Of a stretch of 64,000 bases of DNA, positions 52,540 through 61,804 are shown piece after piece. This stretch comes from Crenobacter intestini. GTDB lineage: Bacteria > Pseudomonadota > Gammaproteobacteria > Burkholderiales > Chromobacteriaceae. The stretch spans positions 1 to 64,000 of the forward strand of contig NZ_STGJ01000013.1 in NCBI RefSeq assembly GCF_004919095.1, read 5' to 3'. A program made the position numbers and the translations under genes. Numbering within the stretch: the first letter of the stretch is position 1; every line of letters begins with the position of its first letter. The notes below the pieces were generated by a model. The model worked only from the letters and a program-made list of their open reading frames with translations, did no database searches and was not told the DNA's origin.

Positions 52540-53085
52540 ATGTTCACTCAACGCCGTCTCGCCGCCTTGCTGTCCGCCGTGGTCCTGGCTGCCCCGATGA
52601 TGGCCCAGGCTGCGCCGGCGGCCGATACGGCCGCGGTCAAGGAGCTGGTCCAGGCCACCAATATGCAGAACATGCTGCCGGCACTCGCCCAGCGCGCGTT
52701 CTCCGCTTCGCTGCCGATGCTCGAGAAGTACCTGGTCGACAACAAGATCAAGCTGACCCCGGCCCAGCAGAAGAAGATGCAGGACGGCATGAAGGGCTAC
52801 GCCGAAACCCAGGGCAAGCTGGTGAAGGACTACTTCGACGCCGCGTCGACCAAGCAGCAGTTCGAGCAGGCGCTGGTCAAGCAGTACGGCGAAGCGTTCA
52901 CCACCGAGGAAGTGAAACAGGTGACCGCATTCGTGAAGTCGCCGGCCGGCCAGAAGTGGGCGCAAACCAACGAGCAGGTGATGACCAAGGTCGCCGCCGA
53001 GACGATGAAGGGTGCCGAGAAGGCGCTCAGCGGCAAGATGGAAGCCGCCGCCGCCAACTACGCGAAGAGCGTGGTCGGCAAGTAA
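52540..53085 (+). CDS. DUF2059-family exported protein
   Basis: A 181-residue protein with a clear signal peptide (MFTQRRLAALLSAVVLAAPM, cleavage near AQA-APAAD). The mature part is helical: MLPALAQRAF, GMKGYAETQGKLVKDYF, KQVTAFVKSPAGQKW and a coiled end, as in DUF2059 periplasmic proteins. Function unknown. AAAGGAAA RBS; ends in a terminator. Confidence 0.87.
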   Translation: MFTQRRLAALLSAVVLAAPMMAQAAPAADTAAVKELVQATNMQNMLPALAQRAFSASLPMLEKYLVDNKIKLTPAQQKKMQDGMKGYAETQGKLVKDYFDAASTKQQFEQALVKQYGEAFTTEEVKQVTAFVKSPAGQKWAQTNEQVMTKVAAETMKGAEKALSGKMEAAAANYAKSVVGK

Positions 53086-53100
53086 GCTTTTGCCGCATGC

Positions 53101-53129
53101 AAAAAGCCTCCGCAAGCGGAGGCTTTTTT
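53101..53129. terminator. Bidirectional terminator
   Basis: AAAAGCCTCCGC-AA-GCGGAGGCTTTT with a T-tail on the plus strand and A-tract on the other side. It serves both the DUF2059 gene and the convergent GntR gene. Confidence 0.92.
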
Positions 53130-53154
53130 ACGTCTGGAGTCTGCCCGTGGCAGG

Positions 53155-53865
53155 CTACATCTTCAGGTGCGAGTGCAGGGTGTAGCGGCTGCCGGGGTGC
53201 AACAGCCGCGCGTACGCGACCAGGCAGCGGTGCGCCCAGCTCTGGCGCAGCACCAGCAGGCAGGGCTCGTCGGCGTCCACCTGCAGCAGCTCGCGCTCGC
53301 GCCCCTCGGGCAGCACCGCGCGCACCCTGTGCTCGACCGCGGTCAGCGGGCTGTTGCTCATCAGGAAGGCGTTCGGCGTGGTGAGGCTGAAGTCCTGCTC
53401 GAGATAGCCCGGCGCCCAGTTCGGGTTCACGTAGCGCTCCTCGAGCTGCACCGGCAGGTCGTCCTCCGAGTGCACGATCAACGAGTAATACACGGTGTCG
53501 CCGATGGCCATCTCCATGCGCCTGGCCAGCGCCTCGTCCGCCTCCAGCGCGCGGTGCGCGACCACCCGCGACGCGTGCGCGTGCTGGCGCTGCTCGATCT
53601 CGGCGGCGATATTGCTGACTTCCATCAGCGGCGCCTCGGCCTTGATCTCGGCCACATAAGTGCCGTCGCCGGCGAAGCGCAGCAGCACGCCGTCTTCGAC
53701 CAGTTCGTGGATCGCCTTGTTGACGGTCATGCGCGACACTTCGAAGGCCTTGGCCAGTTCGAGCTCGGGCGGAATCTTGGTGCCGGGCTGGTAGTGCCCC
53801 TGGTGGATGCTCTCGAGCAGGTGCGCCTTGATGCGCTGGTAACGGGGAACGGCGGGCTGTTTCAC
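53155..53865 (-). CDS. GntR/HutC-family regulator
   Basis: A 236-residue repressor-type regulator: winged helix (YQRIKAHLLESIHQGHYQPG; ELAKAFEVSRMTVNKAI; FAGDGTYVAE) and a UTRA ligand-binding domain (VYYSLIVHSEDDLPVQLEERY; LVLRQSWAHRCLVAYARLLH). It resembles HutC, the histidine-utilisation repressor that senses urocanate, but no hut genes are in the window. The start is a GTG with weak RBS; a TTG at 53877 is possible. Confidence 0.87.
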   Translation of the reverse strand: MKQPAVPRYQRIKAHLLESIHQGHYQPGTKIPPELELAKAFEVSRMTVNKAIHELVEDGVLLRFAGDGTYVAEIKAEAPLMEVSNIAAEIEQRQHAHASRVVAHRALEADEALARRMEMAIGDTVYYSLIVHSEDDLPVQLEERYVNPNWAPGYLEQDFSLTTPNAFLMSNSPLTAVEHRVRAVLPEGRERELLQVDADEPCLLVLRQSWAHRCLVAYARLLHPGSRYTLHSHLKM

Positions 53866-54080
53866 GGTGAAGTCCAATCTCTTGCCTGCGCCATTCTTAA
53901 CATCAAGCCACGGCCGGAGGCCACGACCAAACAGCACACTATTGTCCAAAATCAAACAAAACGAACATAAAATTGCTTTGCCATTTGACGTTGGCCTATA
54001 GATTGCTTGGTCATAAATTGGCCGCCGGGTTTCACGTGGAACCGCCGCGCTGCCGAACCGGCGCCCCACCCCCTTTCGGG

Positions 54081-54086
54081 TATAAT
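54081..54086 (+). promoter_or_regulatory. -10 element ahead of the zinc-ribbon gene
   Basis: GGTATAAT, a perfect TATAAT 30 bases before the ATG. No good -35 box; a weak CCGAAC-like sequence is 20 bases upstream. Confidence 0.55.
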
Positions 54087-54115
54087 GGGCGCACGTTTGC
54101 CTTTGGTCAGGACCC

Positions 54116-54673
54116 ATGCCAGGACAGATTTCCCGCTTTTTGCCGATCCGCTTCGCCAACGGCGCTTCGATCAGCCGTTTCGCCAAGCATTGCCCGCACT
54201 GCAAGACACTGGTGCAGTCGGAAAACATGATCGGGGAAGCGGCGCTGGTCCAGGACAGGCTGTTCATCATCGCCGTCGCCCGCTGCACCCAGTGCAACCA
54301 CTCGTTCAAGGTCACCTGCGTGATCACCGACGACAAGCGCGTGCACAAGGCGCTGCTGCCGCAATGGCTGCTGCTGGTCTGGCTCAAGCAGGTGACGCCG
54401 GCCAACGCGCCGGCGCAGGACGCGCGCGACTGGTCGTTCGACGCGGAAGAGAACGCGCCCGCCGCCAGTGGCGGCGTGACGCTACCCGAGGGCAGCGAAC
54501 CGCAGCCTTCGGACGAAGTGATCGGCCGCTACGAGAACGCGCCGATCCCGGCCACGCTGTCGGTCGCCGGCCGCCGCTTCGTGTTCGACCGCGTGCAGCC
54601 GGATGCACTGCCGGCAGTACTGGCCAGCAACGAGCTGCTGTACCAGCGCCACCTCGTCTACCGCGAAAGCTGA
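54116..54673 (+). CDS. Hypothetical protein with two CxxC motifs
   Basis: A 185-residue protein. CPHC (residues 26-29) and CTQC (57-60) around ISRFAKHC and VARC could form a zinc ribbon. The rest has a charged linker and LSVAGRRFVFDRVQPDAL. I do not recognise the family. It has its own promoter and sits between HutC-like and rsmE genes. Nucleic-acid binding is a guess from the zinc motif only. Confidence 0.78.
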   Translation: MPGQISRFLPIRFANGASISRFAKHCPHCKTLVQSENMIGEAALVQDRLFIIAVARCTQCNHSFKVTCVITDDKRVHKALLPQWLLLVWLKQVTPANAPAQDARDWSFDAEENAPAASGGVTLPEGSEPQPSDEVIGRYENAPIPATLSVAGRRFVFDRVQPDALPAVLASNELLYQRHLVYRES

Positions 54674-54674
54674 C

Positions 54675-55400
54675 TCAGCGGTAATCGCCCCACAGCGTCT
54701 GCATCGCCGCGACGGCCGCCAGCGCGGCGGTCTCGGTGCGCAGGATGCGCGGGCCCAGCCCCAGTGCCTGCCAGCCCGCGTCCAGCGACTGCGCCTCCTC
54801 CTGCGCCGACAACCCGCCTTCCGGCCCCGCCATCAGCCACACCCTGGACGGCGCCGCCGCCATGTCCGCCAGCCGCCGCTTGCCCAGCGGCGACAACACC
54901 AGCTGCGCGTCGGCCGCCGGCAAAGCGGCCAGCCACTCACGCAGGGTCAGGATCGGCCGCACTTCCGGCAGCGTGTTGCGGCCGCACTGCTCGCACGCCG
55001 ACAGCACGATCTCCTGCCAGCGCTCGACGCGCTTTTGCGCGCGCTCGCCGGACAGGCGGACGATGGAGCGTTCGGTCGACAAGGGCTGGAACACGCTGAC
55101 CCCCATCTCGACGCCCTTCTGCAGGGTGAACTCCATGCGGTCGCCGGACGAGATCGCCTGCGCGAGGCCGAGCCACAGCGGGCTCTCGCGGCTGGTCTCG
55201 CTGCGCTCGCCGATCAGGCAGCGCGCGTCGCGCTTGCCCAGCGACAACAGCGTCGCCGGGTACTCGCCGCCGTCGCCGTTGAACAGGGTCAGCGCGTCGC
55301 CCGCTTGCAGGCGCAGCACCTGGATATGGCGCACCACGGTGTCGGGCAGGGACAACTCCTGACCCGCACCCAGTAGCGTTCCGACATAAAACCTTGGCAT
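54675..55400 (-). CDS. rsmE: 16S rRNA m3U1498 methyltransferase RsmE
   Basis: A 241-residue SPOUT-class enzyme. MPRFYVG at the start, VVRHIQVLRLQAGDAL, EFTLQKGVEMGV and, near the end, the knot motif GPEGGLSAQEE and LGPRILRTETAALAAV. It methylates U1498 in 16S rRNA. The start at MPRFYV matches homologues. Confidence 0.95.
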   Translation of the reverse strand: MPRFYVGTLLGAGQELSLPDTVVRHIQVLRLQAGDALTLFNGDGGEYPATLLSLGKRDARCLIGERSETSRESPLWLGLAQAISSGDRMEFTLQKGVEMGVSVFQPLSTERSIVRLSGERAQKRVERWQEIVLSACEQCGRNTLPEVRPILTLREWLAALPAADAQLVLSPLGKRRLADMAAAPSRVWLMAGPEGGLSAQEEAQSLDAGWQALGLGPRILRTETAALAAVAAMQTLWGDYR

Positions 55401-55516
55401 GATTGGGGCAACCCGTGAAAAAAGCGGCCGCCGCATCCGGCGCCGCGATGAAAACAGCGCCCATTATAAGCGCGCAGCGCCGGCAAACCGCCGGCCCACA
55501 TAAAGGAAAGCCCTGC

Positions 55517-56308
55517 ATGCAAGCCGTCGAACAGGTCATCAGCGTGGTCCGTGAAGTCGCCCAGACCGAGGTCATGCCGCGCTTCTTGCGCGTCGGCTCG
55601 CACCGCAAGGACGACGGCACGCTGTTCACCGAAGCCGACCTCGCCTGCCAGCACGCGCTCGGCCGGCTCTTGCCAACCATCCTGCCCTACCCAGTGCTCG
55701 GCGAGGAAATGACCGAACAGGAGCAGGAGGCGCTGTGGGCGGCGCACCCGGACGGGCTGTGGGTGGTCGACCCGATCGACGGCACCACCAACTTCGTCAA
55801 CGGCCTGCCGTATTTCGCGATCTCGGTCGCGCTGATGAAGGGCGGCCGCAGCGAACTGGGCGTCATCTACAACCCGGTACTCGACGAGATGTTCTACGCG
55901 TGCCGTGGCGAAGGAGCGCACCTGAACGGGGTGCGCCTGCCGCTAAAGAAGACCGCCAAACCGATCGCCGACGCGGTGGCCAGCATCGACCTCAAGTATT
56001 TGCGCTCGGCGCGGCTGACCGCCCGCCTGCACAGCGTCGCGCCGTGCGCGAGCCAGCGCAATATGGGTTCGAGCACGCTCGACTGGTGCTACCTCGCCGC
56101 CGGCCGCTACGACATCTACCTGCACGGCGGGCAAAGGCTATGGGATTACGCGGCCGGCTGCCTGATTCTCGAAGAAGCCGGCGGCCGGGTGGTGTCGCTC
56201 GACGGTGACGACTACTGGCACGGCGAGCCGTGGAAGCGCTCGGCGGTCGCCGCGATCGACCCCGAACTGTTCGAGCAGTGGCTGCGCTGGGTGCGCGCCA
56301 ACCAGTAA
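55517..56308 (+). CDS. Inositol monophosphatase family protein (SuhB/HisN-like)
   Basis: A 263-residue Mg-dependent phosphatase: LGEEMTE (motif with Glu), WVVDPIDGTTNFVNGLPYF (metal site 1), and WDYAAGCLILEEAGG (metal site 2). The family hydrolyses inositol phosphates or related sugars. It resembles SuhB in general layout but lacks the specific elongation-factor contact that would name it. AAAGGAAA RBS. Confidence 0.92.
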   Translation: MQAVEQVISVVREVAQTEVMPRFLRVGSHRKDDGTLFTEADLACQHALGRLLPTILPYPVLGEEMTEQEQEALWAAHPDGLWVVDPIDGTTNFVNGLPYFAISVALMKGGRSELGVIYNPVLDEMFYACRGEGAHLNGVRLPLKKTAKPIADAVASIDLKYLRSARLTARLHSVAPCASQRNMGSSTLDWCYLAAGRYDIYLHGGQRLWDYAAGCLILEEAGGRVVSLDGDDYWHGEPWKRSAVAAIDPELFEQWLRWVRANQ

Positions 56309-56315
56309 CAAGCTG

Positions 56316-57221
56316 TCACGCGCGCTGGCCGCGCTGTTTCCACAGCCCGTACAGGCTGCTGCCCGAATACATCGCCAGCGCGCTCCAGATCAACGCGTAG
56401 CCGAACATGCGGCTGCCGCCGAACGGCTCGTGGTACAGCCAGACGCCAAGCAGGAACTGCAGCGTCGGCGAGATGTACTGCATCAGCCCCAGCGTGGTCA
56501 GCGTCAACCGGCGCGCGCCGGACGCGAACATCAGCAAGGGCAGCGTCGTCACGATGCCACCGCCGACCAGCAGCCAGTCGTCCAGCGGCGCGCCATGCAG
56601 GAAGGCACCCGTCCCCTCGGACTCGAACCACATGAGGCCCGCGAACGCCAGCGGGAACAGCAGCCAGGTCTCCAGCGCCAGCCCTTCCAGCGACGGCAGC
56701 CGCGCGGTCTTGCGCAGCAAGCCGTACACGCCGAAGCTCACCGCGAGCAGCAAGGCAATCCACGGCAGCGTGCCGGCAGTGAGCGTCAACCACCCCACCC
56801 CCAGCGCCGAGACGATGACCGCCATCGCCTGCGGCCGCGTCAGCCGCTCGCCGAGCACCATCCGCCCGATCAGCACGTTGACCAGCGGGTTGATGAAGTA
56901 ACCGAGGCTCGCCTCGACCACCCGGTTATGGGTGACCGCCCAGATATAGATCAGCCAGTTGGCCGACAGCATGCCGGCCGACAGCGCGAGCAGGCCAAGC
57001 CTGCGCCTGTCGCGCAGCGACTCGGCCAGCCAGCCCCAGCCGCCGCGCACGGCAAGGACGAGCGCCAGCAACAGCGCCGACCACACGATGCGGTGGCACA
57101 GGATCTGCAGCGCCGGCACCTGCGACAACGGCTTCCAGTAAAGCGGGAACAGGCCCCAGCACAGGTAGGCGCCGGCGGCGAACATCAGGCCGCGACGGGC
57201 CTCGAGCGATTGGGTGGACAT
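56316..57221 (-). CDS. rarD: EamA-family transporter RarD
   Basis: A 301-residue DMT transporter with ten helices: GLMFAAGAYLCWGLFPLYWK, HRIVWSALLL, NWLIYIWAVTHNRVVEASLGYFINPLVNVL (cited as THNRVVEASLGYFINP) and QYISPTLQFLLGVWLYHEPF are the RarD signature. Chloramphenicol-sensitivity protein of unknown physiological substrate. The start is at MSTQSLE; an upstream ATG exists but is weak. Confidence 0.92.
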   Translation of the reverse strand: MSTQSLEARRGLMFAAGAYLCWGLFPLYWKPLSQVPALQILCHRIVWSALLLALVLAVRGGWGWLAESLRDRRRLGLLALSAGMLSANWLIYIWAVTHNRVVEASLGYFINPLVNVLIGRMVLGERLTRPQAMAVIVSALGVGWLTLTAGTLPWIALLLAVSFGVYGLLRKTARLPSLEGLALETWLLFPLAFAGLMWFESEGTGAFLHGAPLDDWLLVGGGIVTTLPLLMFASGARRLTLTTLGLMQYISPTLQFLLGVWLYHEPFGGSRMFGYALIWSALAMYSGSSLYGLWKQRGQRA

Positions 57222-57436
57222 GATGGACAGGCGGAAAACGACAGGAAACCACTCTAGCACAGCCGCCGCGCGCCAATCATGACGCCCATTGGCATCTTCC
57301 TCCATAAAAATGCAATAAACATTAAAAATCCGGCGATTTGCCGCCGCCCTCTGGCCTTCCCCCGCCTACCCACTACAAATAAGCAAGGCTTCGTTCCACG
57401 CACCGCGCCACAAGCGCGACCGACAGGAGAGCAAAC

Positions 57437-60400
57437 ATGTCGATCCGACATGCGACCCTCGCCGACAAGTACTTGCAGCCGACCGGGCTGGTACTGATGA
57501 GCGGCATCCAGGCACTGGTCAGGCTGACCATGCTGCAACGCGACCACGACCGCGCCCGTGGCCTGAATACCGCCGGCTTCGTCACCGGCTACCGGGGCTC
57601 GCCCCTGGGCGGCGTCGACCTGGCGATGGAGGCGGCCGCCGAGCCCTTGCGCGCGCACGACGTGGTGTTCCGCCGCGGCATCAACGAGGACCTGGCGGCG
57701 ACGGCGGTATGGGGCACCCAGCAGCTCGGGCTGTTCGAGGGCGCCACCGTCGACGGCGTTTTTTCGATGTGGTACGGCAAGGGCCCCGGCGTCGACCGTT
57801 CGGCCGACGTGCTCAAGCACGGCAACGCCGCCGGCAGCAGCCCGTCGGGCGGCGTGCTCCTGGTGTGCGGCGACGACCACGCCGCCAAGTCGTCGACCTT
57901 CCCGCACCAGTCCGACCACATCCTCGCCGCCAGCATGATCCCGGTGCTCAACCCCTCCGGCGTGCAGGAAGTGATCGACTTCGGCCTGCACGGCTGGGCG
58001 ATGAGCCGCTACAGCGGCTGCTGGGTCGCGCTGAAGGCGGTGACCGACACCATAGAGAGCAGCGCCATCGTCGACGTGTCGCCCGAACGCTTCGCGCCGG
58101 TGCTGCCCGCCGACTTCCCGCTGCCGGACGGCGGCGTGTCGATCCGCTGGCCGGACCCGCCGCTCGCGCAGGAAGAACGCCTGCTGCACCACCGGCTGTA
58201 CGCGGCGCTCGCCTACGCGCGCGCCAACCGCCTCAACCGCGTGGTGCTCGACTCGCCGAACGCGCGGCTCGGCATCGTCACCACCGGCAAGAGCTACCTC
58301 GACGTGCGCCAGGCGCTCGACGACCTGGGCATCGACGACGCGCTCGCCGCCGACATCGGCCTGCGCATCTACAAGGTCGGCATGACCTGGCCGCTCGAGC
58401 CGGAAGGCATCCGCCAGTTCGCCGAGGGGCTGGAGGAAATTCTGGTCGTCGAGGAGAAGCGGCAGATCATCGAGTACCAGCTGAAGGAACAGCTGTACAA
58501 CTGGCGCGAGGACGTGCGCCCGCGCGTGGTCGGCAAGTTCGCCGAGAAGGGCGAATGGACGCTGCCGCACGGCGACTGGCTACTGCCGGCCGCCGGCGAG
58601 CTGACGCCGGCGCGCATCGCGCGCGCGATCGCCGACCGCCTCGCCAATATCGTCGACAGCGTGAACATCCACGACCGGCTGCGCTTTTACGCGGACAAGG
58701 AAGCGCAGCTGACCCGGCCACGGCAGACTCTCGCGCGCCTGCCGCACTACTGCTCGGGTTGCCCGCACAACACCAGCACCCGCGTGCCCGCGGGCAGCCG
58801 CACGCTGGCCGGCATCGGCTGCCACTATATGGCGACGTGGATAGACCCGGACACCAAGACCTTCAGCCAGATGGGCGGCGAAGGCGTGCCGTGGATCGGC
58901 CAGGCGCCGTTCACCCGTACCCGCCACGTGTTCGCCAACCTGGGTGACGGCACCTATTTCCACAGCGGCCTGCTAGCGATCCGGGCCTCGGTCGCCGCCG
59001 GCGTCAACATCACCTACAAGCTGCTGTACAACGACGCGGTGGCGATGACCGGCGGCCAGCATGTCGACGGCCCGCTCGACGTGCCGATGATCACCCGCCA
59101 GCTCGCCGCCGAGAACGTCGCGCGCATCGTGATCACCAGCGACGAGCCGGAGAAATACCGTGTCGCGCACGGCCTGCTCGCCTCGCTCGCACCCGGCGTC
59201 GAGGTCTTCCACCGCCGCGAGCTCGACGCTCTGCAGCGCGAGCTGCGCGAGACGGCCGGCGTCACCGTGCTGATCCACGACCAGACCTGCGCGGCCGAGA
59301 AGCGCCGCCGCCGCAAGAAGGGCCAGTACCCCGACCCGGCGAAACGCGCCTTCATCAACGAGCGGGTATGCGAAGGCTGCGGCGACTGCTCGCAGAAATC
59401 CGGCTGCCTGTCGGTGCTGCCGGTCGAGACGCCGTTCGGCCGCAAGCGGCGCATCGACCAGTCAAGCTGCAACAAGGACTACAGCTGCGTCGAAGGCTTC
59501 TGCCCGAGCTTCGTCATCGTCGAGGGCGGCAGGCTGCGCCGGCCGGCGGCGGACACGCTGAGCGCTGACTCGCTGCCGCCGCTGCCGGAGCCCACCCTGC
59601 CCGCGCTCGACCGCCCGTACGGCATCATGATCGCCGGCGTCGGCGGCACCGGGGTGGTGACCATCGGCCAGGTGCTCGGCATGGCAGCGTGGGTGGACGG
59701 CGCCGGCGTGACCGTGCTCGACATGGCCGGGCTCGCACAGAAAGGCGGCTCGGTGTGGTCGCACGTGCGCATCGCGCCGGACCGGCAGGCGCTGCACGCG
59801 GTGCGCATCTCCGCCGGCGACGCCGACCTGGTGCTCGCGTGCGACCTGGTGGTCGGCGCGGCCGAAGAGGCGCTCGCCAAGCTGCGCGAGGGGTTCAGCC
59901 GGGTCGTGGTCAACCGTTTCGAGTCGCCGACCAGCGCCTTCCTGCGCAACCCGGACCAGGGCTTCCCGGCGCAGGCGATGCTCGACACCCTCGCCGCCGC
60001 GGTCGGCCGTGACCATGTGTACGAGGTCGACGCGACGGCGACCGCCGTCGCGCTGCAGGGCGACGCGCTGGCCAGCAATATGTTCATGCTCGGCTACGCG
60101 TGGCAGCTCGGTTTGGTACCGCTGTCGCGGCAGGCGATCGCCGAGGCGATCCGCATCAACGGCAACGCGGTCGACTTCAACCTCGCCGCCTTCACCTGGG
60201 GACGCCACGCCGCCCACCAGCCCGATGAGATCGCGCGCCGCGTCACCCGCGCCAACGTCGTCCACTTCGTTCCACGTGAAACACCGCATGCGCTGCTGCA
60301 GCGCTACGGCAACGAACTGACCGCGTACCAGAACGCCGCGCTGGCCAGCCGCCACCGCGCGCTGGTCGAACGGGTACAGGCGGCGGAAGAAGCGTGCGCG

Positions 60401-60922
60401 CCGGGCAGCACCCGCCTCGCCTGCACCGTCGCGCGCAGTTACTACCAGCTGCTCGCCAGCAAGGACGAGTACGAAGTGGCGCGCCTGTACAGCCAGCCCG
60501 AGTTCCGGCAATCGCTGGAGAAACAGTTCGAGGGCGACTACCGAGTCGTCTTCCAGCTGGCGCCGGCGTGGCTCGCCCCCAAAGACGGCCGCAAGCGCAG
60601 CTTCGGCCCGTGGCTGCTTCACGCGCTCGGCCTGCTCGCCAGGCTGCGCTTCCTGCGCGGCACCGCCTTCGACCCGTTCGCGCACCAGGCCGACCGCAAG
60701 CTTGAACGCGAGCTGGTGTCGCGCTTCGAGCGCGACGCCGACGCCGTGCTGTCCGGCCTGTCCCCCGCCACGCTGGAGACGGCGTGCCGGCTGCTGGAGA
60801 GCTACCAGCACGTGCGCGGCTACGGCCATGTGAAGGCGGCCAGCTGGCGTGAGGTCGGCGAGGCGCAGCTGGCGCTGCGCACGCAACTCGCGGCGACGGA
60901 CAGCCAGCAGAGCGCAGCCTAG
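57437..60922 (+). CDS. Indolepyruvate ferredoxin oxidoreductase, fused large protein
   Basis: A 1161-residue enzyme that oxidatively decarboxylates arylpyruvates to aryl-CoA with ferredoxin. It joins the TPP-binding alpha part (GYRGSPLGGVDLAM; GDGTYFHSG), a 4Fe-4S domain (CEGCGDCSQKSGCLS; CNKDYSCVEGFCPSF), and the gamma part (GVGGTGVVTIGQVLGMAA) in one chain, as in the beta-proteobacterial form. DUF6537-like C-terminal sequence follows. Monocistronic, after a 215-base gap from rarD. Confidence 0.92.
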   Translation: MSIRHATLADKYLQPTGLVLMSGIQALVRLTMLQRDHDRARGLNTAGFVTGYRGSPLGGVDLAMEAAAEPLRAHDVVFRRGINEDLAATAVWGTQQLGLFEGATVDGVFSMWYGKGPGVDRSADVLKHGNAAGSSPSGGVLLVCGDDHAAKSSTFPHQSDHILAASMIPVLNPSGVQEVIDFGLHGWAMSRYSGCWVALKAVTDTIESSAIVDVSPERFAPVLPADFPLPDGGVSIRWPDPPLAQEERLLHHRLYAALAYARANRLNRVVLDSPNARLGIVTTGKSYLDVRQALDDLGIDDALAADIGLRIYKVGMTWPLEPEGIRQFAEGLEEILVVEEKRQIIEYQLKEQLYNWREDVRPRVVGKFAEKGEWTLPHGDWLLPAAGELTPARIARAIADRLANIVDSVNIHDRLRFYADKEAQLTRPRQTLARLPHYCSGCPHNTSTRVPAGSRTLAGIGCHYMATWIDPDTKTFSQMGGEGVPWIGQAPFTRTRHVFANLGDGTYFHSGLLAIRASVAAGVNITYKLLYNDAVAMTGGQHVDGPLDVPMITRQLAAENVARIVITSDEPEKYRVAHGLLASLAPGVEVFHRRELDALQRELRETAGVTVLIHDQTCAAEKRRRRKKGQYPDPAKRAFINERVCEGCGDCSQKSGCLSVLPVETPFGRKRRIDQSSCNKDYSCVEGFCPSFVIVEGGRLRRPAADTLSADSLPPLPEPTLPALDRPYGIMIAGVGGTGVVTIGQVLGMAAWVDGAGVTVLDMAGLAQKGGSVWSHVRIAPDRQALHAVRISAGDADLVLACDLVVGAAEEALAKLREGFSRVVVNRFESPTSAFLRNPDQGFPAQAMLDTLAAAVGRDHVYEVDATATAVALQGDALASNMFMLGYAWQLGLVPLSRQAIAEAIRINGNAVDFNLAAFTWGRHAAHQPDEIARRVTRANVVHFVPRETPHALLQRYGNELTAYQNAALASRHRALVERVQAAEEACAPGSTRLACTVARSYYQLLASKDEYEVARLYSQPEFRQSLEKQFEGDYRVVFQLAPAWLAPKDGRKRSFGPWLLHALGLLARLRFLRGTAFDPFAHQADRKLERELVSRFERDADAVLSGLSPATLETACRLLESYQHVRGYGHVKAASWREVGEAQLALRTQLAATDSQQSAA

Positions 60923-60926
60923 GCGG

Positions 60927-61163
60927 TCAGCCCACGGCCGCCAGCCGCTCGACCTGCTCGAACACGGCGGCCGCGTCCGCGCACGCGGCCCGCCGCAGCC
61001 ACTGGCAAAGCTCCGCGTCGTAACGCTCGACCAGCCACAGCCGTCCCCCGTCTTGGCGGACGATTTCGCGCGCACGGACCGAGCGCGGCGTATTGAACAT
61101 CAGCAATTCGCGGGTACGGCCTTCTTCTTGGCTTGCGGCGTGCAAAGTCTGGATGGGTGGCAT
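60927..61163 (-). CDS. Small hypothetical protein
   Basis: A 78-residue protein (SQEEGRTRELLMFNTPRSVR; EIVRQDGGRLWLVERYDAEL). Not recognised. The RBS (AGGGG) is modest, but codon use is normal and it fills the space between the convergent oxidoreductase stop and a terminator. Moderately likely to be real. Confidence 0.6.
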   Translation of the reverse strand: MPPIQTLHAASQEEGRTRELLMFNTPRSVRAREIVRQDGGRLWLVERYDAELCQWLRRAACADAAAVFEQVERLAAVG

Positions 61164-61219
61164 GGGAGCCCCTGGTCTGGTAGACCGGGCTTTCCTAGCA
61201 AACGGCGTGCCGGAAAAGC

Positions 61220-61249
61220 AAAAGCGCCACGGCGAACCGTGGCGCTTTT
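61220..61249. terminator. Strong bidirectional terminator
   Basis: AAAAGCGCCACGG-CGAA-CCGTGGCGCTTTT, 13-bp stem. Lies behind pyrI on the minus strand. Confidence 0.92.
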
Positions 61250-61316
61250 GACTCTGGCTTAGGCTGTCTTGCGCAGCGTCTGCTCTTGATATTTCTCTCT
61301 ATTCCCTTGGTACGAC

Positions 61317-61775
61317 TTAGCGCACTTCGGCAACGATATCCTTACTGAAGGACTTTTCGCAATACTTGCAGCGCATTTTCGTGTCATTTTTACCGGCTTT
61401 GACATAGAAAAAGCTGCTAACTGGTTCGTTATGCGAGATGCAGTTCGAGTTCGGGCAGGAGAAGATGCCCTCGATGGTCTCCGGCAGCTCGAGCTTGTGC
61501 TTCTTCACCACCTCGAAGTTCTCGATCACGTTGACCGTCGCCTGCGGCGCGAACAGCGCCAGCTCGTTGGCTTGGTCTTCGGTCAGCGCGATGTTCTCGA
61601 CCTTGATGATGTCCTTGCTGCCCATATGGCGGCTGACCAGGTTCAGGCCGACGGTCACGCGCTCGCCGGTGTCGGCCAGACGGAACAGGCGCAGGATCTT
61701 CAGCCCCTGACCGGCCGGGATATGGTCGATCACGGTGCCCTCTTTCAGCGCTTCGACGGTACGGGTGTATTGCAT
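61317..61775 (-). CDS. pyrI: Aspartate carbamoyltransferase regulatory subunit
   Basis: A 152-residue subunit: allosteric domain ([39 protein letters not shown], cited by parts) and zinc domain with four Cys ([14 protein letters not shown]). Binds CTP/ATP and modulates PyrB. Follows pyrB by 29 bases. Confidence 0.96.
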   Translation of the reverse strand: MQYTRTVEALKEGTVIDHIPAGQGLKILRLFRLADTGERVTVGLNLVSRHMGSKDIIKVENIALTEDQANELALFAPQATVNVIENFEVVKKHKLELPETIEGIFSCPNSNCISHNEPVSSFFYVKAGKNDTKMRCKYCEKSFSKDIVAEVR

Positions 61776-61804
61776 GGCGTATCCTTTCTAGTTCCCGGTT
61801 CGGT

